Part shown: one piece after another, positions 53,267 to 61,564 of the stretch
How the letters are laid out: the number at the start of each line of letters is the position of its first letter
Position numbering within the stretch: position 1 is the stretch's first letter
Origin: Ruminococcus sp.
GTDB lineage: Bacteria; Bacillota; Clostridia; Oscillospirales; Ruminococcaceae
DNA length: 64,000 bases
NCBI GenBank assembly: GCA_029062165.1
Contig: JAIDQQ010000016.1
Span: 30,230-94,229, forward strand
Direction: 5' to 3'
Position numbers and translations under genes: made by a program
The notes under the pieces: model-generated
Database searches by the model: none
What the model saw: the letters and a program-made list of their open reading frames with translations, nothing else
What the model was told of the DNA's origin: nothing

Positions 53267-54145
53267 ATGGAATTACGAGTACTACGTTATTTTCTTACCG
53301 TTGTGAACGAAGAAAGCATAACGAGAGCTTCGGAAGTGCTTCATATAACACAGCCGACTTTAAGCCGACAGCTTTCGCAACTGGAAGACGAGATAGGTGT
53401 TAAACTTTTTGAAAGAGGTTCACGGAAAATAACCCTCACCAATGAGGGAATACTTCTCCGGAGACGTGCCGAAGAAATTTTACAGTTAGTAAGCAAGACC
53501 GAAAAGGAAATCACGGAGCAGGAAAAAATTGTAGACGGTGAAATTTCAATCGGGTGCGGTGAACTCGCTTCTGTACAGATTCTTGCGGAAATTATAAAAT
53601 CATTTCATGAAAAATATCCGCTTGTCCGTTACGATATACACACCGCAAATGCTGACCATATCCGAGAACGTCTCGATAAAGGTCTGACGGACATAGGACT
53701 TCTTCTTGAGCCGGTTGACATTGATAAATATGAATTTATCCGTATGAAGATAAAGGAAAAATGGGTTGTGATAATGCGTCCTGATGACCCGCTTACAGAA
53801 AAAAATTCGGTAACTCCGGAAGATTTGTCAGCACTGCCGGTATGTATCGTAAAGCGTACGCTTATTAAAAATGAACTCGCCAGTTGGTTCGGAAGTTATT
53901 TCAGTAAACTGAATATACAATTTACCAGTAATATGAGTACAAATGCTGGTGTCATGGTGCGTAATGGTCTTGCATATGCTTTTGTACTGGAAGGTTCACT
54001 TCCGTATCTGAATACGGAACAGATATGTTACCGTCCGTTATCGCCGGAACTTACTGCAACAAGCGTACTGGCATGGAAACGTAATCAGCCACAGAGTCTC
54101 GCCACTGAAAAATTCATAGAACATATCAGGGATTATTTATCATAA
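53267..54145 (+). CDS. LysR-family transcriptional regulator
   Basis: A 292-aa protein with the N-terminal winged helix-turn-helix (MELRVLRYFLTVV, then SITRASEVLHITQPTLSRQL) and a periplasmic-binding-like effector domain (about 90-292). AAAGGAG precedes the ATG. It lies among flavodoxin genes whose promoters share a T-N11-A-type palindrome, so it is the obvious candidate for their activator. The inducer is unknown; redox or oxidative signals are plausible for flavodoxin regulons. Confidence 0.93.
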   Translation: MELRVLRYFLTVVNEESITRASEVLHITQPTLSRQLSQLEDEIGVKLFERGSRKITLTNEGILLRRRAEEILQLVSKTEKEITEQEKIVDGEISIGCGELASVQILAEIIKSFHEKYPLVRYDIHTANADHIRERLDKGLTDIGLLLEPVDIDKYEFIRMKIKEKWVVIMRPDDPLTEKNSVTPEDLSALPVCIVKRTLIKNELASWFGSYFSKLNIQFTSNMSTNAGVMVRNGLAYAFVLEGSLPYLNTEQICYRPLSPELTATSVLAWKRNQPQSLATEKFIEHIRDYLS

Positions 54146-54977
54146 TCAGAAACCTATTTCTGAAAGCCATTTTTCAATATCGTCCTTGCAGTCTGAAATA
54201 TTGTCACGGTATACGCCGATTGGTTGCATTACTTCACAGTTTTCAGGAAGTATTTCCTTAATATCAGATACTGTACCGGCAAGTCCGCCTGTTCCGTGCG
54301 TACAGAAAGGAATTACTGTCTTTCCGGAAAAATCGTATTCTTCAAGGAAAGAAAACACAGCCATAGGACAGGTATAAGCCCAGTTAGGATAGCCGATAAA
54401 AATTATATCATAGTCATACATATTATCAATATGATTTGCAAGTACCGGACGGATATTTTCATTTTGTTCTTTCGTTACACGTTTCAGACAGTCTTCATAT
54501 TCAACAGGGTATGGATTTTCTGTCACAATGGAAAACAAATCGCCACCTACTACAGACTGTATATAATCCGCCATGATTGCAGAATTTCCCATAGGAAGTA
54601 AACTCGCTGAAGAAGTAGCATCTGTATCTATTTCTTCCTGATTTTCAATAAAGACGTTTTCGGCACGTGTGAAATATGCGATAAGTATATTATTTCCCGA
54701 AGATGATTCCTTAAAAAACTGTTGTTTCATGAGACATAAATCAAATATATCGCATATACCGTCATTATTTAAGTCATAGTTTTTACCGTCTGAATAAGAT
54801 GTTTCCTTACATAGCAGAAAATTTTTTCAGATTTTCAAGGTCTTCAACAGTGTAGTCTGATATTTCCGTAGTCTCTGCTGAATCTGCTTTATTATTAATA
54901 TTCTGAAAGTCCGTCATCGGAAAGAAACATACTGCTGATACAATAACCGATAACACATAATGTAATAATTTTTTCAT
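54146..54977 (-). pseudogene. Frameshifted exported dockerin-flavodoxin
   Basis: The intact frame from ATG 54977 encodes a signal peptide and the first part of a dockerin-like module, then stops early. The rest (residues homologous to the 51703 protein: DIFDLCLMKQQF, LIAYFTRAEN, FIGYPNWAY) continues in another frame to 54146. Removing one base from the A4T6 run at 54818-54827 restores NLKNFLLCKETS, matching the paralogue. A 194-aa flavodoxin could still start at 54730 but would be cytosolic. It follows the acetyltransferase stop by one base in one operon. Confidence 0.8.
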
Positions 54978-54978
54978 G

Positions 54979-55557
54979 TTACTTGTCCTTTATTTCGGAA
55001 ATATCTATAGTTTTTATCATACGTGCCGGATTACCGGCTACAATGGTATTCGGCGGTACGTCTTTTGTAACAACCGCACCTGCTCCGATTATGGCGTTTT
55101 CACCGACTGTCACGCCTTGCAGGACTGTTGCATTTATACCAATCCATACATTATCTTTAATTACTATCGGTCTTGCGATTGTGGCGTTACGGTTTGAAGG
55201 GTTCATATCGTGATTTAATGTTACAAGGTTTACTTTCGGACCTATAAAAACACCATTCCCGATTGTAATTCCTCCTCTGTCAAAAAAAGTACAGCACTGC
55301 TGAATCATGCAGTTTTTTCCGATAACAGTATTTCTTCCGAAGTCCGTATAGAACGGCGGTATAAGAGTAGTAGTTTCGTCAAGATTTTTACCGAAAAGTT
55401 CACAAAGAATTTCATTTATTTTTTTGTCGCCGTAGTCAAGCCTGTTGAGTGCTGAAGTAAGTCGGAATGCATTGTGAATGACTTCATGGACGGATGGGAA
55501 ATCAGGGTCAGCCGGTGAAATAGTCTCTCCGGCGAGTTCTCTTTCAAAAATATTCAT
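54979..55557 (-). CDS. Maltose/galactoside O-acetyltransferase-like hexapeptide protein
   Basis: A 192-aa left-handed beta-helix acetyltransferase: N-terminal Mac-type segment, FGRNTVIGKNCMIQQCCTFF and IVIKDNVWIGINATVLQGVT, ENAIIGAGAVVTKDVPPNTI near the end with the conserved His in LVTLNHDMNPSNR. Typically acetylates sugars or other hydroxyl acceptors. It is first in a LysR-type operon with the dockerin-flavodoxin pseudogene; acetyltransferases of this type accompany flavodoxin genes in several gut Firmicutes as far as I recall. Confidence 0.9.
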   Translation of the reverse strand: MNIFERELAGETISPADPDFPSVHEVIHNAFRLTSALNRLDYGDKKINEILCELFGKNLDETTTLIPPFYTDFGRNTVIGKNCMIQQCCTFFDRGGITIGNGVFIGPKVNLVTLNHDMNPSNRNATIARPIVIKDNVWIGINATVLQGVTVGENAIIGAGAVVTKDVPPNTIVAGNPARMIKTIDISEIKDK

Positions 55558-55599
55558 TTCAGTATACTCCTTTATTACATTGAAATTTTCTGTAATTAT

Positions 55600-55666
55600 A
55601 TTATATACTGATTTCTGTAATATGTCTAATACTTGTTTTTCATGAAATTCTATGCTTCAAAGGCAT
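55600..55666 (-). promoter_or_regulatory. LysR-type promoter C (acetyltransferase operon)
   Basis: Palindrome ATGCTTCAAAGGCAT (55652-55666), 23 nt, TAGACA (55623-55628), 17 nt, TATAAT (55600-55605), on the minus strand. Confidence 0.8.
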
Positions 55667-55744
55667 ATTCAGACCTGTTCCGGAGCAGGTCTGAGAATAA
55701 ATATATCCGGAATTTAAATTTACATAGTCAGGAGAGTAAAATAT

Positions 55745-56794
55745 ATGAAAATAAACTATATATGCAGAGGTTTTGACAAGGATTCATATAATTTTGATGC
55801 CGTAGTTATTCCGGTCAGGGAAATGAAATTCAGTAAAAGTGAACAGGAAGTATGTGGTTTCCGGTTGCAGTTTCTTAATGATTTCCGTGATGATTTCGTT
55901 GGAATAATGTGGAAACTTCCGTTAAGTGCATTCAGACAGGACGGTGTGACGGTTGTAAGGTCAGAAAAAACAGGTATATATTATATTTTTATACTGCTTA
56001 AGCCTGTCCGCCGTGAAATAACGGAAATAAAAGAACGTAAAATATCTTATCTTAAAAATTATGTATTCTGTTGTGAAAAAATGATTGAATATATCAATAA
56101 ACTTGACGTTGAGAATATTTTTGTTCACCCTGCATTCAATCAGGCTGATTTCATGGCGAACAAGGACAGCGATTTTTTAGCGGAAACTCTTAAAAAAAAT
56201 ATTGACAGGTTCAGCAGAAAGAATATATATATTTTCGTTGAAGATATGATTATGAGAGACCATGAGGTTACAATGGCTATTTCACGTATGGAAAAAGGTG
56301 AGATAACCTATAAAGAATGTACTGAAATTTTTGTGAAAAATCAGATTGAAAAATCAATGTCATACACAAACAACCTTATCAGGATTGCAGAAATAGAAAC
56401 AAAATACAAGCCCAAAACTATTGCAGAGCAGTTCATTGAAGATATGAACAATGATTCACGGTTTTTCTATGAGTATGTCAAAAGATATACCGATACCAGA
56501 ACAGCAGTACAACTCGCCAAGAACGCAAACATAAGTAGCAGTGCTATTTCAAAAATAAAAGACCATACATATAAATCAGTAAAAAAATATATGGCTATAT
56601 CCCTTGCAATAGCCCTTGACCTTACTGTTGAAGCCCGCAAAAGATTTATAAATTCAGCCGGTTTCGGATACCCGATAACCGACCATGACCGTTTCATTGA
56701 ACAGCAACTCCGAAAGAAAAAATATACCCGAGTTATAGATTTCAATAATGATATAGGGGACGAATACCCACAGTTTGTCATTAAAAAAGAATGA
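55745..56794 (+). CDS. Helix-turn-helix protein of unknown function
   Basis: A 349-aa soluble protein. Residues about 1-230 have no family I recognise (motifs ICRGFDKDSYNFDAVVIPV and VENIFVHPAFNQADFMANKD). Residues about 255-310 look like a lambda-repressor-type HTH (RTAVQLAKNANISSSAISKI), followed by FINSAGFGYPITDHDRFIEQ, a tail often seen after such HTH domains. AGGAG lies upstream of the ATG and a terminator follows. Possibly a sensor-regulator; no target known. Confidence 0.65.
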   Translation: MKINYICRGFDKDSYNFDAVVIPVREMKFSKSEQEVCGFRLQFLNDFRDDFVGIMWKLPLSAFRQDGVTVVRSEKTGIYYIFILLKPVRREITEIKERKISYLKNYVFCCEKMIEYINKLDVENIFVHPAFNQADFMANKDSDFLAETLKKNIDRFSRKNIYIFVEDMIMRDHEVTMAISRMEKGEITYKECTEIFVKNQIEKSMSYTNNLIRIAEIETKYKPKTIAEQFIEDMNNDSRFFYEYVKRYTDTRTAVQLAKNANISSSAISKIKDHTYKSVKKYMAISLAIALDLTVEARKRFINSAGFGYPITDHDRFIEQQLRKKKYTRVIDFNNDIGDEYPQFVIKKE

Positions 56795-56809
56795 AAAAAA
56801 GAAAAAATT

Positions 56810-56841
56810 ATGCCGTTTTGTGTAAAACGGCATTTTTTTAT
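56810..56841 (+). terminator. Terminator of the helix-turn-helix gene
   Basis: GCCGTTTT and AAAACGGC form an 8-bp stem with a four-base loop, followed by ATTTTTTT. Confidence 0.85.
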
Positions 56842-56969
56842 TCCGTAATGTACGGAAATTTGTTGAATCATACAAAAAAATCTGGTTTCCTGCGATTTTG
56901 ATTACTAATCAAATACAATCAGCAGTTTTGGTGCTATGATATAATCACTGGTTTTCCATGGTGGGAATA

Positions 56970-57278
56970 TCAGTCAGGACGGTTCTTTCTTCTGAGAATT
57001 TTCACAGCATTCTCCAGAAATTCAATATCCTCGTCGGTAAGGTCAGTCACGTCAATTGTCTGCTTTTTCTGTTCAATTCCAAGCAGATAATCGGTAGTTA
57101 CATGAAATATACCGGCAAGTTTCACAATAATCTCTGGAGAGGGATAATGCACAGACTGCTCATAATAGCTTACTGTCGACTTTTTAAGCCATAAACGGTC
57201 AGCGAGCTGTTTCTGTGTAAGTCCTGCTTCTCTACGGAGTTCCTTAAGTTTTCTGCCGAAGTCCTCTATTGCTTCCAT
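56970..57278 (-). CDS. XRE-family repressor-like protein
   Basis: A 102-aa DNA-binding protein: HTH at about 10-65 with LTQKQLADRLWLKKSTVSYYEQ, then VTTDYLLGIEQ, then a C-terminal helix. AGGAGG precedes the start. It is divergent from the lipoprotein locus at 57516, so it may control it, or it may be a stand-alone regulator. Confidence 0.88.
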   Translation of the reverse strand: MEAIEDFGRKLKELRREAGLTQKQLADRLWLKKSTVSYYEQSVHYPSPEIIVKLAGIFHVTTDYLLGIEQKKQTIDVTDLTDEDIEFLENAVKILRRKNRPD

Positions 57279-57353
57279 AGTTTCACCTCCTTTTCTTTAT
57301 CAATTTTAACATAAATAAGTACGATTGTATTTGGAATTTCGGTACAATAACTA

Positions 57354-57383
57354 TTGACTTATGGAAACTTTGTATGCTATAAT
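57354..57383 (+). promoter_or_regulatory. Promoter of the 57.5 kb lipoprotein gene
   Basis: TTGACT (57354-57359) and TATAAT (57378-57383) with an 18-bp spacer. The 125-nt leader contains TTATATGGGAT (57391-57401) and ATCTCATATAA (57445-57455), which pair fully if one G-U is allowed. Confidence 0.65.
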
Positions 57384-57515
57384 TAGTTTGTTATATGGGA
57401 TTTTCTGTAATATATTGTCATTATATGTCAGTCTCTGAAAGAATATCTCATATAAATAAAAAAATTTTTTCCTGTAATCCATAGGGAAAACAGGAACAAG
57501 AAAGAGGTTTTTTAT

Positions 57516-58688
57516 ATGAAAAGAAAATCAACAATCATTTTAACGTGTTTTGCTATGCTGTGTGTATGTGCAGGGCTTACAGGCTGTGGCAAGGAAACTG
57601 TTGACGTTTCAGCCAGTGCGGATATTCTTGTAAGCGGATACGACGGTCACGGCACTGCCACGATTTCCGAAGGAAACTGGCTCTCAAACACCGAAAGAAC
57701 ATACGGTCAGGGAATGTCATTTGCAGAACTTGCAATGCTTGAAGAGGCTCTTTATGGTGCGGTGGAATTTAGTGTTTCGCCATCTGAAAACCTCTCAAAC
57801 GGTGACGAGGTTGTACTTACGATAGATGTTGATAACTCCGCTCTTGAAAGTTATGACTTCAAACTTTCAGGCGGTGAAAAGAAAATAACAGTCAGCGGTC
57901 TTGACGAGGTGGAATCATTTGACCCATTTGCAAACGTCGCTGTAAATTTCAGCGGTATGTCTCCGAGTGGTACTGCAAGTGTTAATACTTCTGATTCCAA
58001 TATTGATATAAAACTTAACTACACTCTTGACAAAAATTCAGGACTTAAAAACGGCGACGAAGTAACTTTAAGTATATCTTCCTCAAGCGGTACAGATGTA
58101 AAAGAATACTGCATGAACAATGGTAAAGTACCTACAGCAACCGAAAAGAAATTCACTGTCGAAGGGCTTGCAACTTACGCCCAGACACTCGCCGATATTC
58201 CCGAAGATATGAAAAGTAAAATGCTTGCACAGGCAGAAGATGCTATAAAAGCAAAATGTATATGGGACGAATACGGAACAACAGGCGTTCTGAAAAGCCT
58301 TGAATATCTCGGCGACTACTATCTTACCGGCAAAGAGGGATTCGACGTAAGCCCACAGAATAAGATTTATTGTCTGTATAAGGGAACTGTTGAGTTTAAC
58401 GCCCTCAAAAGACACGGCGACGGCAAAACAAAGGAAACCGGTACGGCATCATTCTATACATACTACTACTACGACAATATCGTATTAATGCCTGATAATA
58501 CGTGTTCAGTTGACTTATCAAACGGACAACTCGCAAGTTACAGTTATGAAACTGATTACGGTTATGACAACGGCTGGTTTCCGGCATTCTATTCTCTTCA
58601 CGGTAAAGAAAACCTCGACAGCATTTTCAGTGACCGTGTAACCTCTCAAATTGAAAAATACAACTATGAAAGCACTGTCAAGGAATAA
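57516..58688 (+). CDS. Lipoprotein with tandem beta-sandwich domains
   Basis: A 390-aa protein with lipobox LTGC (Cys about 24). Two similar domains follow: about 30-130 (ADILVSGYDGHGTATI, then LSNGDEVVLTIDVDNSALE) and about 135-235 (FANVAVNFSGMSPSGTASV, then LKNGDEVTLSISSSSGTDV). The C-terminal 150 residues hold a Tyr-rich domain. Function unknown. Its last 66 codons are repeated, with growing identity toward the end, at 59150-59350. Confidence 0.78.
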   Translation: MKRKSTIILTCFAMLCVCAGLTGCGKETVDVSASADILVSGYDGHGTATISEGNWLSNTERTYGQGMSFAELAMLEEALYGAVEFSVSPSENLSNGDEVVLTIDVDNSALESYDFKLSGGEKKITVSGLDEVESFDPFANVAVNFSGMSPSGTASVNTSDSNIDIKLNYTLDKNSGLKNGDEVTLSISSSSGTDVKEYCMNNGKVPTATEKKFTVEGLATYAQTLADIPEDMKSKMLAQAEDAIKAKCIWDEYGTTGVLKSLEYLGDYYLTGKEGFDVSPQNKIYCLYKGTVEFNALKRHGDGKTKETGTASFYTYYYYDNIVLMPDNTCSVDLSNGQLASYSYETDYGYDNGWFPAFYSLHGKENLDSIFSDRVTSQIEKYNYESTVKE

Positions 58689-58704
58689 GAAAGGAGAAAA
58701 TAAA

Positions 58705-59115
58705 ATGAGTAAAAGTTATGAAGAACTTTCAGAGAGGGCAAAGGAAGCCTATCAGAAAAGAAACAAGATAAGAAGAACAAGTATGTTTATAGCAATCGGA
58801 CTGACTGTTATCTGCATGATAATCAGTTTAATATCCGGAGACCCTTTTCAGAAATCACTTCTGGGTTCTGTTTTACTCGGATGTTTAATCCATGGTTTTA
58901 TACATACGGAATTTTTGCTGAAAGACCGTATAAAAAAATTCTTTAAATCAATAATTACAATAGTGTTTTTTCCGTTTAACACAATAATGTTAAGTCTCGC
59001 ATTAACTGTTGCATTTTTTGTAGGATTTCCATGCCTGATTATTGATTTGATTCTGTATCTGACAAAGAAACCACTTGTATATTCGTTTGAAATCGAATCG
59101 TTTACTAAAATTTGA
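58705..59115 (+). CDS. Small membrane protein, unknown
   Basis: A 136-aa protein with a charged N terminus (SYEELSERAKEAYQKRNK) and about four hydrophobic segments (about 25-45, 48-65, 82-98, 100-122). ATG 58705 has AAGGAG upstream. It lies between the intact lipoprotein gene and a duplicate of that gene's 3' end. Confidence 0.7.
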   Translation: MSKSYEELSERAKEAYQKRNKIRRTSMFIAIGLTVICMIISLISGDPFQKSLLGSVLLGCLIHGFIHTEFLLKDRIKKFFKSIITIVFFPFNTIMLSLALTVAFFVGFPCLIIDLILYLTKKPLVYSFEIESFTKI

Positions 59116-59143
59116 ATCTGTAAAGACAGAAATCTATAATCAG

Positions 59144-59350
59144 AAATAAGTGCCTGACGGTATGTGTTCTGTTGACTTGTCAGAAGGACAGCTTGCTACA
59201 TACAGCTATGAAACTGATTATGGTTATGACAATGGCTGGTTTCCGTCATTCTATTCTCTGCACGGTAAAGAAAATCTTGACAGCATTTTCAGTGACCGTG
59301 TAACCTCTCAAATTGAAAAATACAACTATGAAAGCACAGTCAAAGAATAA
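59144..59350 (+). pseudogene. Duplicated 3' end of the lipoprotein gene
   Basis: Encodes a 66-residue stretch matching the lipoprotein C terminus at most positions; the last 60 or so bases before the stop differ at only two sites while the 5' part is more diverged. It has an in-frame ATG but no signal peptide and no good ribosome site, so I read it as a gene remnant. Confidence 0.75.
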
Positions 59351-59372
59351 TAGAGTAATATAATAATTTTTA

Positions 59373-59404
59373 TACGGAGCATTTTATAATATGCTCCGTT
59401 TTTT
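59373..59404 (+). terminator. Terminator after the lipoprotein remnant
   Basis: CGGAGCAT and ATGCTCCG form a stem with an eight-base loop and are followed by six Ts. The T run abuts LysR-type promoter D. Confidence 0.85.
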
Positions 59405-59471
59405 ATGCCTTTGAAGCATGAATGTGTATTTGATATAAGTATTTGATTTTATGCCGGATATGTGTTAGAAT
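59405..59471 (+). promoter_or_regulatory. LysR-type promoter D (flavodoxin-FGE operon)
   Basis: Palindrome ATGCCTTTGAAGCAT (59405-59419), 23 nt, TTGATT (59443-59448), 17 nt, TAGAAT (59466-59471), on the plus strand. Confidence 0.8.
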
Positions 59472-59505
59472 TAATACATAAAATACAACAGAAGGAGTTA
59501 ATCTG

Positions 59506-61554
59506 ATGAAAAAATCATTATCTTTTTTAATATCGGGTATCATGTCTGTAAGTGCAGTAGTTACAGGCGTGCCTTTTAGTAATGCTGTAGCCGAATCATC
59601 TTATACCATACAGGACGCAACAAACTTACAGGATTTTCTTTTAGGAAGAATCACCGGCAAGGAACTTAACAAGTCGTTCGATTTAAACGGCGATGGCAGA
59701 GTTGATATATTCGATTTATGTCTTATGAGACGTGAAATTATCAGTCAGTCGGAGGAAAATAAAAGTGATACACTTGTTGCGTACTTTTCATGTACAGGCA
59801 ACACCGAAAAAATAGCTGAATATCTCATCAATATGACCCACGCCGACAGTTATGTTATTGAGGCGGAAGTTCCCTATACCGCTGAAGACCTTGCATATAA
59901 TAACTCGTCATGCCGTGCCAACAAGGAACAGAATGACAAGTCGGCACGTCCGGCAATAGCAAAACCACTTGATTCCATTGATAATTATGATGTGATATAT
60001 CTCGGCTATCCGATATGGTGGGGCGAAGAACCTCGTATTATTGACACTTTCCTTGAAAGCTATGATTTTTCGGACAAAATAGTTATACCGTTCTGTACTT
60101 CTGGAAGTAGCGGAAACTTCACAAGCGAAAGAAATATTTCAAATCTCGTGACTATCGGTAATCAGCTTGAGGGTAAAAGATTCTCGGGAAGTGCCTCGGA
60201 AGAAACCGTAAAAACTTGGCTTGACGAAAAACAGGCTGAAATATCCGACTTAAAAAAAAACAGTGAAAATACACAGTATACGCTGATTAAAGGCGATACT
60301 TTCAGTATGGGAAGTCCGGAAAGTGAACCCGAAAGAAGTTCCGACGAAGTTCAGCATAATGTGACGGTAGGAGACTTCTATATGTCAAAGACGGAAGTTT
60401 CACAGAAAGATTACACTGAAATAATGGGAGTTAATCCCAGTGCCACAAAAGGCGATGACCTGCCTGTTACTGATGTTACATGGTATGATGCCGTGGAATA
60501 CTGTAACAAACTAAGTCAGAAAGAGGGTCTCAAGCCTTGCTATACGATTTCCGGAGATACTGTTACATGGGACAGGAGTGCAGACGGTTACAGACTTCCT
60601 ACCGAAGCTGAATGGGAATATTCCGCACGTGCGAATACTTCAACACCGTTCAGTTTCGGGGATTACGTCCATAACAGCGACGCCAACTGTTATAATGCAT
60701 ACGGCTACAACAACGACGCAAGCGGTAATTGGGTAAACGGTTCTGACGCATATCTCCGGAAGACAGTACCGGTAAATCAGTATCCGGCAAACGATTACGG
60801 ACTTTACAATATGCACGGAAATGTTGCCGAATGGGTCTGGGACTGGTACAGCGAATATGACGATACAATCAGTAATCCTACCGGTAATGAAAGCGGTAAC
60901 GCAAAAGTTGTAAGAGGCGGTGGCTGGAATGACCACCCGAAACATATACGTTCTGCCTATCGAGGCGCACAGCCTGCCGAAGTAGGTCTTTACAGTATCG
61001 GTATACGTCCGGTAAGAAACGCCGGAACTTCTGCCGGAAAAGTAAAAAGCGTATACAGTGCAAAGGCTGAACAGAAAACCGGAAAAACTCTGATAGTTTA
61101 CTTCTCACAGACCGGCAATACTGAAGGTCTGGCAAATCTTATACACGAAATGAGTGGTGCGGATATTGTTCGTCTCGAAAGAAAAACTCCGTATTCGTCA
61201 AGCAGTAACGGTCCTGTACTTTACGGCGAGGCACTCGAAGAACTCCGTGCGGAAGCAGTACCTGAACTGAAAGAATATCCCGATATTGAACAGTATGATA
61301 CTATTCTGCTTGGTTACTGTAACTGGTGGTCATCAATACCTGCTTCGGTACGTAGTTTCTTAATGCACGATGATTTCAGCGGAAAAACTATAATTCCGTT
61401 CTGTTCTATGGGCGGTGGACGTTTCGGACAGACAATCAGTGCTATTGCCAAACTTACTTCCGAAAGCGTCATAAAAGAGGGGCTGGAAGTTACGTACTCT
61501 TCCTATGACCGTGAAGAGATTAAAAACTGGCTTGAAAAAAATAATATAAATTAA
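59506..61554 (+). CDS. Exported dockerin-flavodoxin-FGE-flavodoxin fusion
   Basis: A 682-aa protein: signal peptide (about 1-28), short dockerin-like module (about 33-82, one clear calcium loop DLNGDGRVDIFDLCL), flavodoxin 1 (about 87-245, VAYFSCTGNTEKIAEYL, YPIWWGEEP), a formylglycine-generating-enzyme/sulfatase-modifying-factor domain (about 258-510, DTFSMGSPESEPERS, RLPTEAEWEYSARA, NVAEWVWDWY, VVRGGGWND) and flavodoxin 2 (about 525-680, IVYFSQTGNTEGLANL). The FGE fold lacks an obvious cysteine pair near the end (SIGIRPVRN), so it may be a non-catalytic binding module. Driven by LysR-type promoter D. Confidence 0.85.
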   Translation: MKKSLSFLISGIMSVSAVVTGVPFSNAVAESSYTIQDATNLQDFLLGRITGKELNKSFDLNGDGRVDIFDLCLMRREIISQSEENKSDTLVAYFSCTGNTEKIAEYLINMTHADSYVIEAEVPYTAEDLAYNNSSCRANKEQNDKSARPAIAKPLDSIDNYDVIYLGYPIWWGEEPRIIDTFLESYDFSDKIVIPFCTSGSSGNFTSERNISNLVTIGNQLEGKRFSGSASEETVKTWLDEKQAEISDLKKNSENTQYTLIKGDTFSMGSPESEPERSSDEVQHNVTVGDFYMSKTEVSQKDYTEIMGVNPSATKGDDLPVTDVTWYDAVEYCNKLSQKEGLKPCYTISGDTVTWDRSADGYRLPTEAEWEYSARANTSTPFSFGDYVHNSDANCYNAYGYNNDASGNWVNGSDAYLRKTVPVNQYPANDYGLYNMHGNVAEWVWDWYSEYDDTISNPTGNESGNAKVVRGGGWNDHPKHIRSAYRGAQPAEVGLYSIGIRPVRNAGTSAGKVKSVYSAKAEQKTGKTLIVYFSQTGNTEGLANLIHEMSGADIVRLERKTPYSSSSNGPVLYGEALEELRAEAVPELKEYPDIEQYDTILLGYCNWWSSIPASVRSFLMHDDFSGKTIIPFCSMGGGRFGQTISAIAKLTSESVIKEGLEVTYSSYDREEIKNWLEKNNIN

Positions 61555-61564
61555 GGTGATTATT

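Noticed and set aside
26880..55690. Recurring CCGGAGCAGGT-like sequence in several places
   Set aside because: Most copies are inside genes where cct-gct-ccg codons explain it; the few intergenic copies have no common setting.
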